64,000 bases of DNA, from positions 434,001 through 498,000 of the forward strand of contig NZ_MWQE01000001.1 of the NCBI RefSeq assembly GCF_002210285.1, given 5' to 3'. A program made the translations under genes and the position numbers. This document shows, piece after piece, positions 15,830 through 24,858 of this stretch; position 1 is the first letter of the stretch; every line of letters starts with the position of its first letter. Under the pieces are notes generated by a model that saw nothing but the letters and a program-made list of their open reading frames with translations, had not been told where the DNA came from and searched no databases. Source of the stretch: Fibrobacter sp. UWR2 (lineage in GTDB: Bacteria > Fibrobacterota > Fibrobacteria > Fibrobacterales > Fibrobacteraceae).

Positions 15830-17497
15830 TTAGAGCTTGCCCGGAGTCGGAACATCGACCTTCCAGGCCTTGGCCTCGTAGCCCATGGTGGATGTGTCTA
15901 CGCGATGCAGGCTGTAGCCATAGCCGTCTGCTTCGGCAAGGCCATCCCAGTTGTCTGAATAGAGCGTTGCATCGTGCCAGATATAGAAGTACTTGGTAAT
16001 CGAGGCATCCTGGGGATCCTGCTCCTTGGAGAAGGGTTCTTTCACCGCAATCGTTTCGCCGCGGTTAGAGAGTTTGCCCTTGTAGGTCACGATTTGTACT
16101 TCGGCCGGAATCGAATAGGTGGTACGGACGAAATCGGCGTTCCAGTTGGTGATGCCCAAATCTTGCATGTCTACGTCTTCGAGGACCTCAGGAATTAGGA
16201 GCATCAGGCCCTTTGCGGGAATTTTGGTACTGGAGAATTCCAGGTTGATGCCTTCGACCTTCCATCCCTTGTTCACGGAGGAACTGTAGAGGGTGATGTC
16301 TGCATCAGAGCTGTTCACGATTTCCATAAATTCGAACGGAACATTGGTGTTGGATGTTGCCGGATGGTAATGGATTTCGTTGATATAGAGAGAGCCAACC
16401 AAAAGGGCGGAATTCTTTGCACCGGGGGTTGCCGTGGCAAGCGGGCCCTGGGCGGTAGATCCGTCACTCAGGTCGACAACACCGCTCGTCGAGTTGGTTG
16501 CCGACACCCAGATGCTTGATTCATCGCCTTCCTGCGGGCCACGCAGGTAGAATTCACCGCCATCGGGGGCGACAATCAATTCGGCATCAAAAGCTGTTGT
16601 GGCATCTAGAACGAGGTAGTCCTTTGCAGGGACAGTGCCCGACTTAATAGTGAGAGTCTGGCCGCGACGCTTGACTTCGAGAGTCCAGCCTGTGAGATCT
16701 ACGGCCTGGTCGCCCGCGTTGTAGACTTCAATCCAGGATTCCTCGCCGGCCTTGTACGGCTTGATTTCGTTGATGCGTACGTTTGTCGGGGCGACCCACT
16801 GGTCTCCGCCTACGCCCGGGGTTCCGCCGTCAACCTGGCTAGCCGCCCAGGAGTTGGGCTGGGCAGCATTGCCGCCCTTGTACACGAGGGAACGGCCGTT
16901 GCCATCGGCAAGGCTCGGCCAGGGAGGTTCGTTACTGAAGGCGCAGCTCACGTCACCTTCGCCCTGGACCTTCACGTTGACCACGTCACCTTCGTTGAAG
17001 AGCTTGACCGTAGAGGCGTTGTCCCACGGGCCAAAGACCCTCCCGCTAAACGTCGGGTAGGCAGCGGCAAATGCGGCGAGGTCGTTCGTGACCACGACAT
17101 ATTCACCCTTCTTGAGGGGCTCTGCCGGGAACGTGTAATCGACGGCGCCACTCAGGTGAAGGAAAAAGTTCTGCATGTTGTCCATGTCCATGCCGCCCGC
17201 AATGTAGATCTCGATCCATTCGAGCTTGGAATCCTTTGCATGGTACATGATTTCGGAACAGGCCATCTGCGGCTCGGCATTGTCCGCGATAGAGGAACTG
17301 GACTTTACCACGGAAGAACTGCTTCCGGGGTTGTCTCCGCTGCTTCCGGGAACGCCTCCGCTGCTGCCGGGAATCCCTGCGCTCGTTCCAGACGAGGAAC
17401 TATCGGGGTCGGCAGAGGTGGGATCGTCGGAGCAAGCCGAAAATGCACCGAGCATTGCGATGCAGGATCCGGCCAAAAGCCACTTCTTCATGTTCAT
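15830..17497 (-). CDS. Lipoprotein with three lamin-tail (LTD) domains
   Basis: The start chosen is the ATG of MNMKKWLLAG, 8 nt behind AAGGA. The lipobox is FSAC, followed by a Ser/Gly-rich linker (about 28-70). Three LTD modules follow: MACSEIMYHAKDSKLEWIEIY (about 75), VRINEIKPYKAGEESWIEVYNAG (about 240) and LYINEIHYHPATSNTNVPFEF (about 370). LTDs are beta-sandwich modules of surface proteins and are often found with or fused to CotH kinase domains. The gene lies 44 bp after the VTC gene and closes the operon. A surface-exposed binding or structural role is likely; no catalytic residues are visible. Confidence 0.87.
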   Translation of the reverse strand: MNMKKWLLAGSCIAMLGAFSACSDDPTSADPDSSSSGTSAGIPGSSGGVPGSSGDNPGSSSSVVKSSSSIADNAEPQMACSEIMYHAKDSKLEWIEIYIAGGMDMDNMQNFFLHLSGAVDYTFPAEPLKKGEYVVVTNDLAAFAAAYPTFSGRVFGPWDNASTVKLFNEGDVVNVKVQGEGDVSCAFSNEPPWPSLADGNGRSLVYKGGNAAQPNSWAASQVDGGTPGVGGDQWVAPTNVRINEIKPYKAGEESWIEVYNAGDQAVDLTGWTLEVKRRGQTLTIKSGTVPAKDYLVLDATTAFDAELIVAPDGGEFYLRGPQEGDESSIWVSATNSTSGVVDLSDGSTAQGPLATATPGAKNSALLVGSLYINEIHYHPATSNTNVPFEFMEIVNSSDADITLYSSSVNKGWKVEGINLEFSSTKIPAKGLMLLIPEVLEDVDMQDLGITNWNADFVRTTYSIPAEVQIVTYKGKLSNRGETIAVKEPFSKEQDPQDASITKYFYIWHDATLYSDNWDGLAEADGYGYSLHRVDTSTMGYEAKAWKVDVPTPGKL

Positions 17498-17541
17498 AAG
17501 GGCCATCCTTTTTTTATGTCCATAACCTATAGTAAAAGTTC

Positions 17542-18360
17542 CTAGAAGTTGCCAGCCAGTTTTGTCCAGTAGGGACTCTTAAACCGGCGGGGGTTCTCGT
17601 AAACACGCTTCCACTCGGCAGCCGCATTACCGAATTTAGAAAATGCGGCGTGCTTGAGGTTCAAAAATCTTATCAGGTCGAACATCCAGTAGGGAACCTG
17701 TGAGCAAGGACACTTTAATTCGAGCACGGCGTCCATTCCCGGCTGGAAAAAGCGGGGGAGGCCGGTCGAATGCATGTAGTGCGGGTCCACCGTATAGTCG
17801 AATCCGTTCTCTTCGCGGAAGCGCATGCCCGTATCGATGGTGACGCGGGAATATTCTTCGCGGAGTCCGAACCAGGCGCGGCGCTTGTACTGCGTCAAAA
17901 GGCGTGGATGTGCCCCGTGGAGTTCCGTCTTGTACAGGAAATCCTTGAGGTACATGCGGTCCTTTTCGCCCTTGCAGGGCCATTCCTCGGGTTTCATGTT
18001 CCAGACTTCGCCGGGATTGATTCCCTTGATGGTGGCGCGGCTCTTGTAGCAGATGCTGCGGATCTTGCGCTTGACCTCGAAATGGAACGTGCCGTCCTGT
18101 GCGGGGTGTTCACCGTAGGTGCGGATGCGCATGTTGAATCGGTCCAGCAACTGCTTCTTTTTCCAGCCGAGGAACGTCCACTTCGGGGAATCCAGGTAAA
18201 GGTTCGTAATCCAGTAGAATCCGCCCGGTGTAATCTTGGAATAATAGTCCTCTTCACAGTACGGAGCAAGGAAGGCACCAATCCGGTCCGCCCATGCGAC
18301 GGGGATATGGTACTTGAGCTCGAAACGTTCGAGGAGGCTAAAACCGCGGGCTTCTGCCAT
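17542..18360 (-). CDS. VTC-domain protein (polyphosphate polymerase fold)
   Basis: The 272 residues form one VTC domain, the triphosphate-tunnel fold of the yeast vacuolar transporter chaperone that makes polyphosphate from ATP. Tunnel motifs are visible in order: FELKYHI near 13-19, NLYLDSP near 51-57, RIRTYGE near 78-84, FEVKRK near 93-98, TQYKRRAW, SRVTIDT near 170-176 and LELKCP near 212-217. No membrane helix is present, so it acts at the cytoplasmic face or needs a membrane partner, plausibly the DUF4956 protein. It lies 1 bp after the TolC gene. Polymerase activity is inferred from the fold; no bacterial product is proven by this sequence. Confidence 0.9.
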   Translation of the reverse strand: MAEARGFSLLERFELKYHIPVAWADRIGAFLAPYCEEDYYSKITPGGFYWITNLYLDSPKWTFLGWKKKQLLDRFNMRIRTYGEHPAQDGTFHFEVKRKIRSICYKSRATIKGINPGEVWNMKPEEWPCKGEKDRMYLKDFLYKTELHGAHPRLLTQYKRRAWFGLREEYSRVTIDTGMRFREENGFDYTVDPHYMHSTGLPRFFQPGMDAVLELKCPCSQVPYWMFDLIRFLNLKHAAFSKFGNAAAEWKRVYENPRRFKSPYWTKLAGNF

Positions 18361-18361
18361 A

Positions 18362-19741
18362 TTACTTCAAAGCCTCGCGCAAGTGGTTCACGCTGTTTTC
18401 GCGGGCAAGGATGCCTGCGTAGTTGAGCAGTTCAAGGTAGCGGGCGAAAATGTCGTATTCGAGCTTCACTGCCTTCATGTCGCTTTCAAGCGCGCTTTCC
18501 TTGGCGCGCAGGAGCAGCAGCGGGTCGGAACCGGCATTGCGGGCGAACTGTTCCATGAACCCGCTCGCGCCCACCTGTTCCACGAATTCCTTCTGCACCT
18601 TCCACTGGCCAATCAGCGCGAGCACTTCTTCGGTGAGGCGCGCCACCTTCTGGTTAATGTCGCGCACGTCGGCCAGGTAGTCGCTTTCGGCATCGAGCTT
18701 TGCAACCTGGAGCTTGAGGTCGGAATCCTTGCCGCTGTCGAAGAACGGCAGGCGGAAGGCGAGGTTCACGAAGAACTTGTCGGCGGTCTTGCGGCTGTCC
18801 TTATCTGGGACGAGAAAATCCGCTGTTTCGACACAATTTACAGCGGTCGCGCAACCCGTTTTTGTTTTAAAATCTTCTACATAATCGCGATACTGCCCTG
18901 TACCAAACACATCAGATGCGTCCAAAGTCTTGTACTTTTCCATCAGCGATTCGATCTGCAAGGAGTACCCGATACCGATATGCGAGATGTAGTCGCGGCC
19001 CTTGCTCACGTCCTGCTTGGCCTGGGCGACTTCGCTGTCGCGCTTGCCGCGGGCCATCGCCACCAGCGGGAAGTTCTCGTTCACTTCTACGCCGTTCGAG
19101 AGGTTCTGCGCAAGTTCTTCCATCGTCGGGAGGAACGTGGAATCGAGTTCGACGCCATCAAAGTCGGGCACCCAGATTTTCATCTTGAGTTCCGCATCGC
19201 GGAGCGCCGTGCTGTCCGAGAGCAGTTCGGCCTTGATGGATGCGCTTTTCTCGAGCGTGCTCATCAGGTCTTCGGCATTGAACGTCGCCGAACCGGACTT
19301 GAGGTGCAGAACCTCGATGCGGTCGGTGTTCACCTGCAACAGCTGCTTGTTGATTTCGTTGATCTTCTTGCGCATCACATAGCGCACGCCACGTTCGTAG
19401 CGGTCGTAGAGCAACAGCGAGCGTTCAACGCCGAATCTCGCCTTCTCGTAATTCCTTACGGCGTCGGCCCTTTCCTTGTCGGCGCTGCTTTCGCCGAAAG
19501 TCTTCGGGGTCATGCGCAGTTCAAAATCGTGCTTTGCGAAACTGAAACCGTCGAGCTGATAACGCAGTTCCAGTTTGTCCCAGAGCTTGGTGTTCCTTTC
19601 GCCAGACGTAGCTTCGGAACGTTTCTGCGCGGCCTCATAACGGGGGTCGTTCTTTGCGGATTCGACAAGCTTGTCCCATGTGAGGGGGCCTGCGAATACC
19701 GCTGCCGAAAGCAATGCGGGGAGTGCAAAAATGCGCTTCAT
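18362..19741 (-). CDS. TolC-like outer-membrane protein of the VTC operon
   Basis: This 459-residue protein has a signal peptide (cleavage near residue 17, VFAGPLTWDKL) and long amphipathic helices in two halves (about 40-200 and 240-450) typical of outer-membrane efflux proteins. Sequence conservation to classical TolC is low. It overlaps the HlyD stop (TAATG), so it is coupled to it. Together they would form a periplasm-spanning conduit dedicated to the DUF4956/VTC system. Residues about 250-320 include a Cys pair (CATAVNC) that may form a disulfide. Confidence 0.8.
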   Translation of the reverse strand: MKRIFALPALLSAAVFAGPLTWDKLVESAKNDPRYEAAQKRSEATSGERNTKLWDKLELRYQLDGFSFAKHDFELRMTPKTFGESSADKERADAVRNYEKARFGVERSLLLYDRYERGVRYVMRKKINEINKQLLQVNTDRIEVLHLKSGSATFNAEDLMSTLEKSASIKAELLSDSTALRDAELKMKIWVPDFDGVELDSTFLPTMEELAQNLSNGVEVNENFPLVAMARGKRDSEVAQAKQDVSKGRDYISHIGIGYSLQIESLMEKYKTLDASDVFGTGQYRDYVEDFKTKTGCATAVNCVETADFLVPDKDSRKTADKFFVNLAFRLPFFDSGKDSDLKLQVAKLDAESDYLADVRDINQKVARLTEEVLALIGQWKVQKEFVEQVGASGFMEQFARNAGSDPLLLLRAKESALESDMKAVKLEYDIFARYLELLNYAGILARENSVNHLREALK

Positions 19742-20841
19742 TAGTTTTTACCGTCTTTCTTGAGTTTCTTTACGCTTGTCTCGGTGATGGTCACCATCTC
19801 GCCCAGCAGGAACGGATTCTCTTCAGGAATCTTGATGGTCACTTCGCGGCCATAGACAGGCATTTCGGGCATCTTCCACATACGTGTCGGGAAGGGAACG
19901 ATGCGGCTCGAGAGGCCGACAACTTCGCCCACCACGGCCTTACCCGTGCCGGCGAGCGTGGTCACCTTCACGGCTTCGCCCACGTTCATGTTCTGGTAAA
20001 TCTGTTCGTTGATGTAACCGCGCACCAGGGTCGGGCTCTTGTGCGTGAGGGTCACGATCGGGGCGAAGCTCGAAACCTTCTCGCCGTCGCGAACGTTCAC
20101 GTCACCCACGACCCAGTTTTCCTTCGCGATCTGGATGAGTTCTTCCTGCTGCTTCTGGAGTTCCTCGAGTTCCTTCTTCAGGTTCTCGGCTTCGCTCTTG
20201 CCGCTGGTCTTCTGGAGCCTGCCGCTACCGCGGAGGAGTGCAATCTGTTCGTTCGCGCTCTTGGTTGCAAGTGCAAGTTCGTTCTTGAGGCTCTTGATGC
20301 GCATGGCCATCGCGTCGTTGCCGTCACTGCCGGACTTCGAGTTCGAGAGGCTCTTGAGCTTAGCGGAAATGGCCTTGTTGTTCTGGTATTCCGTCTCGAG
20401 GTTGCGGATTTCGGCGGAGAGGGCCAGGCGGCGGGTCTCGAGGTTCGCCTTGACTTCGGCCACCTTCTGGTCGATTTCGGCGGAACTCAGGTTGCTGCGG
20501 CCTTCGAGGGCGTCAAGTTCGCGGGTCAGTTCCGAGATGCGGAGGTTCAGGTCGGGGCGGTTGATTTCGACAATCGTGTCGCCCACCTGGACTTCCTGGC
20601 CGGGAACTACGTGCACCTTCACGATTTCTGTTGCGGAGGGCACGCTGATGATGGTTTCGCTAGCTTCGGCGATGCCGCGGAACATGGCGGCCTTTCCCTG
20701 GTACATGAAGCCGAGCACAATTGCCATGATAAGGCACAGAGCCCATGCGATGGAGAGCTTGTGAGTGTAGACGTATGCTACGCCAGCGTTGTTCTTGTGG
20801 GTGTTCCAGAATGTATCGAGAAAATCTTCAATCTTGTTCAT
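19741..20841 (-). CDS. HlyD-like periplasmic adaptor of the VTC operon
   Basis: The 366-residue protein has a cytoplasmic N-terminus, one membrane helix (about 29-49), a lipoyl-like segment (VHVVPGQEVQVGDTIVEINRPDL near 77-100), a long coiled coil (about 100-235) and a C-terminal half with VRDGEKVSSFAPIVTLTH and NMNVGEAVKVTTLAG. The layout is that of a membrane fusion protein. It lies 9 bp after the DUF4956 gene, with a GGGGT ribosome site. It links the inner-membrane part (DUF4956) to the TolC-like protein encoded next. Confidence 0.88.
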   Translation of the reverse strand: MNKIEDFLDTFWNTHKNNAGVAYVYTHKLSIAWALCLIMAIVLGFMYQGKAAMFRGIAEASETIISVPSATEIVKVHVVPGQEVQVGDTIVEINRPDLNLRISELTRELDALEGRSNLSSAEIDQKVAEVKANLETRRLALSAEIRNLETEYQNNKAISAKLKSLSNSKSGSDGNDAMAMRIKSLKNELALATKSANEQIALLRGSGRLQKTSGKSEAENLKKELEELQKQQEELIQIAKENWVVGDVNVRDGEKVSSFAPIVTLTHKSPTLVRGYINEQIYQNMNVGEAVKVTTLAGTGKAVVGEVVGLSSRIVPFPTRMWKMPEMPVYGREVTIKIPEENPFLLGEMVTITETSVKKLKKDGKN

Positions 20842-20850
20842 CTTCGACCC

Positions 20851-21534
20851 CTACATTTCCGTCGTGGCATCCTGCATCATGAACTGCACGTCCGAGATGC
20901 CATCAAGTTTTGAAAGCTCGTTCAGGATTTCTGCGGCGGGCTTTGTGGCACGGAGCCTAATCTGGTAGGCCACGTCGAGGCGGGCTCCGCCATCGACTTC
21001 GCGCATGGTAATCAGGATGAACGTCTTGAGACTCGTCTTCATGATCTGTTCGACCTGGGCGCGGACCGGGCCTTCGTTGGGGAGGGCGAAGCGGAGCATG
21101 CCGTCAAAGAAGTGCTTGGTGCCAAGCCCTGTGCGGGAGAGGAGGAATGCCACGCAGCAGAAAGCGACCGTACCACCGGCGGCAGCACCCCAGGCGTACA
21201 CGCCGCAACCGATACCTGCGCCTAGCGCAGCGAATATGAACATGATATCTCGTGGATCCTTGAAGCTCGTACGGAAGCGGACGACCGAGAGGGCACCCAT
21301 CATACCGAGGCCGCGGCCGACGTTATCGCCGATGGCCTGCATAATCATTGCCGCCGCGACCGAGCTCAAGACGATGCCCTGGACGAAGTTGCGGGAGTAG
21401 GAAAGGCCGAGGAACGTTTTTTCGTATGTCCACCCGATCATGGAAGAGAGGATAAAGGCCAATGTAAGCGTGTAGATCAGGGTAATGATCGTAGCATTGG
21501 TCGTACTGGATTGGACCGCAAGAAGGTCGAGCAT
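20851..21534 (-). CDS. DUF4956 membrane protein
   Basis: This 227-residue protein has four N-terminal membrane helices (about 15-35, 50-68, 95-115, 120-137) with the family core GALSVVRFRTSFKDPRDIMFIF at residues 80-101. A soluble C-terminal domain (about 145-227) ends in an ACT/ferredoxin-like pattern (ILNELSKLDGISDVQF). The family is uncharacterised but recurrently found with VTC and CotH genes. As first gene of the operon it is the most likely inner-membrane component; it might carry or gate the product of the VTC enzyme (inference). GGAG precedes the ATG. Confidence 0.88.
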   Translation of the reverse strand: MLDLLAVQSSTTNATIITLIYTLTLAFILSSMIGWTYEKTFLGLSYSRNFVQGIVLSSVAAAMIMQAIGDNVGRGLGMMGALSVVRFRTSFKDPRDIMFIFAALGAGIGCGVYAWGAAAGGTVAFCCVAFLLSRTGLGTKHFFDGMLRFALPNEGPVRAQVEQIMKTSLKTFILITMREVDGGARLDVAYQIRLRATKPAAEILNELSKLDGISDVQFMMQDATTEM

Positions 21535-21791
21535 AGCATCTCCATTTATTAATTGCTTTTTGTCTCCATAATCTACTTAAAAAAGCCGTTTTTTAGGGCG
21601 TTTTTCTGTAAAAATGGGTCAACAAAAACATGTTTAATTCCTTAAAAAAGGTGTAGAGTGATGTTTTCACCCGAAAAATAGATAAAAGCACCCCAAAACA
21701 CACGTAAAGAAGAGTTTATAAAGCGAAATCCGTTGTAATTTGGTACACCAGCGGGCGCTTGAAATCGTTGAAAAACATTCAAAAAACTTCC
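21535..21791. other. AT-rich divergent intergenic region
   Basis: No gene is visible. The region separates the minus-strand DUF4956 operon from the plus-strand barrel gene and must hold both promoters. A TAGATTAT element about 35-45 nt upstream of the DUF4956 ATG is a candidate for the operon promoter. The AAAAACGGCTTTTTT-type stretch near 21582 could form a small hairpin. Confidence 0.4.
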
Positions 21792-21799
21792 TATATTTA
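21792..21799 (+). promoter_or_regulatory. -7-like element TATATTTA of the barrel gene
   Basis: This TAnnTTT element lies 22 nt before the ATG and is followed by a strong AGGAGGA ribosome site. It contrasts with the leaderless-type promoters elsewhere in the window. Confidence 0.5.
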
Positions 21800-21821
21800 C
21801 AGAAAATTTACAGGAGGAAAG

Positions 21822-22559
21822 ATGAACCTTTCTAAAGCATTTGCCACTGGAGCGATTGCCGCTACGTGCGCGCTTGCCCAGGAGAATGTTCAGGCTGCTG
21901 ACCAGGGTAACACACAGCCGGTTGCACAGAGCGCAAGCAAGGCTGTGAATGCCGACAAGATCGGCTTCGGGCTACATGGCGATTTCGAGTACGGCTTCCT
22001 TTACGGTCTCGAACAGGACTGGAACGGTGGCGACGAGACCGACGCTCCTTCGGGAATCGGTCTTGACGTGGGTGTGCGCGGTCGCATCCCCATGACGAAC
22101 TTCTTGCAGTTCAACCCCGAGGTGAACTTTCACTACATTAGCCTTACACAGTCGGACGAAGGGACAAAGAGCAGGTTCACGCAGATGGACATCGAGGTTC
22201 CCCTTGCCGTACGCGCATTCGTTATCGACATCTTCTATGTCTCGGCAGGCATTCAGGCAAACCTGAACATCTATTCCGATGCCTCGCTGGAAACGGAAGA
22301 CGCTGTCGATGTCGAGAATGAAATCTTTGTCGACATGGATGACCTGCTTGAAATCGATGTGGAAAATTCCGCCTTCACTCTCGGGCTCGTGTTCGGCGTG
22401 GGCGTCAACATCATGGACCGCCTCACGTTCGATGCCCGCCTTGTTCTTGGCGTGACGGATGCCTACGTTGAAAGCGACGATGCCGAAAGTTCCTGGCTGG
22501 TACTTGACGGCTCGAAACTGATGAGCTTCAAGTTCGGTGTCGGATTCTGGATCCTGTAG
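21822..22559 (+). CDS. Outer-membrane beta-barrel protein
   Basis: The start is the ATG of MNLSKAFATG, 8 nt behind AGGAGGA; an upstream in-frame ATG lies before the promoter. The 245 residues include a signal peptide (cleavage near residue 26), a polar Gln/Ala-rich stretch and alternating hydrophobic strands (IGFGLHGDFEYGF, GIGLDVGVRGRI, FNPEVNFHYISL). They end in the aromatic strand FKFGVGFWIL typical of outer-membrane barrels. An acidic segment (about 165-190) is probably an external loop or periplasmic turn. Function unknown; PorT/OmpA-like size. Confidence 0.75.
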   Translation: MNLSKAFATGAIAATCALAQENVQAADQGNTQPVAQSASKAVNADKIGFGLHGDFEYGFLYGLEQDWNGGDETDAPSGIGLDVGVRGRIPMTNFLQFNPEVNFHYISLTQSDEGTKSRFTQMDIEVPLAVRAFVIDIFYVSAGIQANLNIYSDASLETEDAVDVENEIFVDMDDLLEIDVENSAFTLGLVFGVGVNIMDRLTFDARLVLGVTDAYVESDDAESSWLVLDGSKLMSFKFGVGFWIL

Positions 22560-22607
22560 GAATTCGGATTCCGGAATAGGGAACTGGAAAGTAGTTTGTA
22601 TAAAAAA

Positions 22608-22633
22608 GAAGCCCGCTCGATTGAGCGGGCTTC
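22608..22633. terminator. Bidirectional terminator
   Basis: An 11-bp perfect stem (GAAGCCCGCTC / GAGCGGGCTTC) with a GATT loop lies between convergent genes, with an A-run on the left and TTCTTGTAT on the right. It can serve both. Confidence 0.9.
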
Positions 22634-22656
22634 TTGTATACTCTGATTTGGTTGGA

Positions 22657-23928
22657 TTACCAACCAATGCCGCATTCGATGGGTGCGTTGTCGGATCCGA
22701 GAGTGACCTTCACCGGCATAGCGTATTTCCCAATGGTGTGAGCAACTTGCATCTTGCTTTGTACAGAAACGTAGTTGACACCAGAAAGGGTAATGCCATC
22801 TATGGATACAGAATACGAAGTGTTGCCTCCGTTACAGAATACAGTGCAGGTTTGGTCGCTGTTGTGCCATCCCTGCGGCAAGTCTGCAACCAGGCTGTAT
22901 TCGCCAGACTTGTCGAAAGTGACTCGGTCTTCGGTTGACGAAATAGAAAAGTCGGGAATGTCAGAGTTGATTGCCTTCGCATCGGGGCAGGTGACAGTTA
23001 CGACGGTGTTGTCATCGTTGGCGACGGCAACGGAAACGCCCTTGACCTCTTCGCCCTTCGTAGTGACCGCGGCAGTTGCGGCTTGGCCCGTGGCATCGGC
23101 GGTGGCGCCGGTCCAGGTATAGCTGATGATGTTCGCTCCGGTAGAGGTGCAGCCGGAGAGGATCCACGAGGCGGATTCTCCCTTCGCAATATCAGGTTGG
23201 AGGTTGTCGCCCGAGCACTTGCAGCCCGTGATAGGAATGCCGTTCACCTGGAGTGTCTTGCTGCAGGTAATCGTCTCGGAACCAGTGGCGAGGGACACCT
23301 TGACGGTGGCGGTCTTCTTTCCGGACTTGGAGTAACTCACTTGACCAGAGGTTAAGGAACGGGCTACAGAGGATGTCGTCGGTGTTCCGTCTTCGAAAGT
23401 CCAATCGAACTGGACAGTGGAAATTGCCGTAATGTCTAGGCCCGGTCCCCTGGTGAACTTCCAGGTTGTCGGAGTGTTCAGTTCCACCGTTTCAGTAGCG
23501 GGAGCGCAGTCTCCAAGGCCGGTTAGCGGCGTTTCGGAGGAAGAGGAAGACTGTACGGGAGGCGTAGAAGAACTGCTGCTGTTACCCGGGCCGATGGGGC
23601 CAATCGAGGAGAACGGCATGAAACTAGAAGAACTTGCCTTGACGGAGGACACCGGCGTAGAAGAGGAGACGGGTGCCTCGCTAGAGGACGACTCGAGTTC
23701 GCTTCCGTTTGCCTTGATCATCTCGTTGTAGCAATCGAGATCTTCGGTGCACTGGTTCTTGGCTTTTTCTATCTGCGTAGAAAGCTGAAGACCGCCTTCA
23801 TCTGCATTAAGCATTGCCCTAATAAAGTCATCGTCTGCATTCATGGGTTCCACGGTACCACCGCCGCAGGCCCAAAAGCCGGCCGCGACGCCGATAGCGG
23901 AAAGACCTATCAAAAGTTTCTTCTTCAT
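22657..23928 (-). CDS. Lipoprotein with Ser linker and PKD-like modules
   Basis: The 423-residue protein has a lipobox FWAC (Cys 21), a helical Glu/Cys segment (about 30-75), and an extended Ser-rich linker with Pro/Gly (about 76-135). Two PKD-like beta modules follow (about 140-230 and 235-325), joined at VNGIPITGCKCSGD, the same Cys-x-Cys hinge seen in the large lipoprotein next to CotH. A third region (about 330-423) resembles a ligand-binding beta domain. No catalytic motif is visible. AGAGG precedes the ATG. Likely surface-displayed; role unknown. Confidence 0.75.
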   Translation of the reverse strand: MKKKLLIGLSAIGVAAGFWACGGGTVEPMNADDDFIRAMLNADEGGLQLSTQIEKAKNQCTEDLDCYNEMIKANGSELESSSSEAPVSSSTPVSSVKASSSSFMPFSSIGPIGPGNSSSSSTPPVQSSSSSETPLTGLGDCAPATETVELNTPTTWKFTRGPGLDITAISTVQFDWTFEDGTPTTSSVARSLTSGQVSYSKSGKKTATVKVSLATGSETITCSKTLQVNGIPITGCKCSGDNLQPDIAKGESASWILSGCTSTGANIISYTWTGATADATGQAATAAVTTKGEEVKGVSVAVANDDNTVVTVTCPDAKAINSDIPDFSISSTEDRVTFDKSGEYSLVADLPQGWHNSDQTCTVFCNGGNTSYSVSIDGITLSGVNYVSVQSKMQVAHTIGKYAMPVKVTLGSDNAPIECGIGW

Positions 23929-24051
23929 ACAAAACCTCTTTTGAGGAAATTTACATTAATCTTTATAAAAAAGGACGCCTGAAACAATTTTTCGTGAAAG
24001 AAAACACAGAAAAAACTGCTTTTTAGCCCCAAAAACGGCTTTTTTGACCCT

Positions 24052-24840
24052 CTACTGCTCCTCGTCGACCGAAATTTTCCGCTGTCCGGTGATGAACTGG
24101 TGCACGTAGGGGTTGCTGGTGTTCTTGATCTCGTCGACAGTCCCGACCTCGATGATGCGTCCGTTCAGGAGCATCGCGATGCGGTCGGCCACCTTGAAGG
24201 CGCTCACCATGTCGTGGGTCACCACCACGGATGTCACCCCGAGCTTGCTCTGCATGTCGAGGATGAGGTCGTTGATGACGTCGCTCGTGATGGGGTCGAG
24301 GCCGGTTGTCGGTTCGTCATAGAGGAGGATCTCGGGGTTCAACGCGATGGCGCGGGCAAGGGCTACGCGCTTGCGCATACCGCCCGAAAGTTCGGAGGGC
24401 ATCTTGGTGCGGAACTCGGGGACGAGGTTGATCATCTGGAGCTTTTCGGTCACCACGTCCTGGATCTGCTTCTCGGAAAGTTCCGGGTGGTGCTCGCGGA
24501 GTGCGAACGCGATGTTCTCGCCGGTGTTCATGGAGTCAAAGAGCGCGCCCATCTGGAAGAGCATGCCCATTTTTTTTCGGATGGTATGGGTGTCGAAGAA
24601 TTTCGGCGTACTGATGGTGACACCGTCCACGGAAACTTCACCGCCGTCCGGTTGCAGCAGGCCGATCATGTGCTTCAGGATGACGGACTTGCCGCCACCG
24701 GACTTGCCGATGATGACCATGGTCTCGCCACGGCGGATATCCAGGTTCACGTCCTCGAGCACGGTCTGCGGGCCGAAGGACTTCTTGAGCCCCTTCAGGC
24801 GGATGGCGATATCATTTGGGTCTATCTTTACGTTAGGCAT
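24052..24840 (-). CDS. mlaF: Lipid-transport ABC ATPase, MlaF-like
   Basis: This 262-residue ATPase has Walker A GKSGGGKS (near 44-51), signature LSGGM (near 146), Walker B ILLYDEPTTGLDP and the switch His in VVTHDM. It is the ATPase of an MlaFEDB-type MCE transporter that moves phospholipids between the two membranes. It follows the MlaE permease gene by 18 bp. The MCE substrate-binding protein (MlaD) is not in the window. A TIGR-style alternative (generic Ttg2A) means the same family. Confidence 0.92.
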   Translation of the reverse strand: MPNVKIDPNDIAIRLKGLKKSFGPQTVLEDVNLDIRRGETMVIIGKSGGGKSVILKHMIGLLQPDGGEVSVDGVTISTPKFFDTHTIRKKMGMLFQMGALFDSMNTGENIAFALREHHPELSEKQIQDVVTEKLQMINLVPEFRTKMPSELSGGMRKRVALARAIALNPEILLYDEPTTGLDPITSDVINDLILDMQSKLGVTSVVVTHDMVSAFKVADRIAMLLNGRIIEVGTVDEIKNTSNPYVHQFITGQRKISVDEEQ

Positions 24841-24858
24841 AGTCTCACCTGCAATAAA

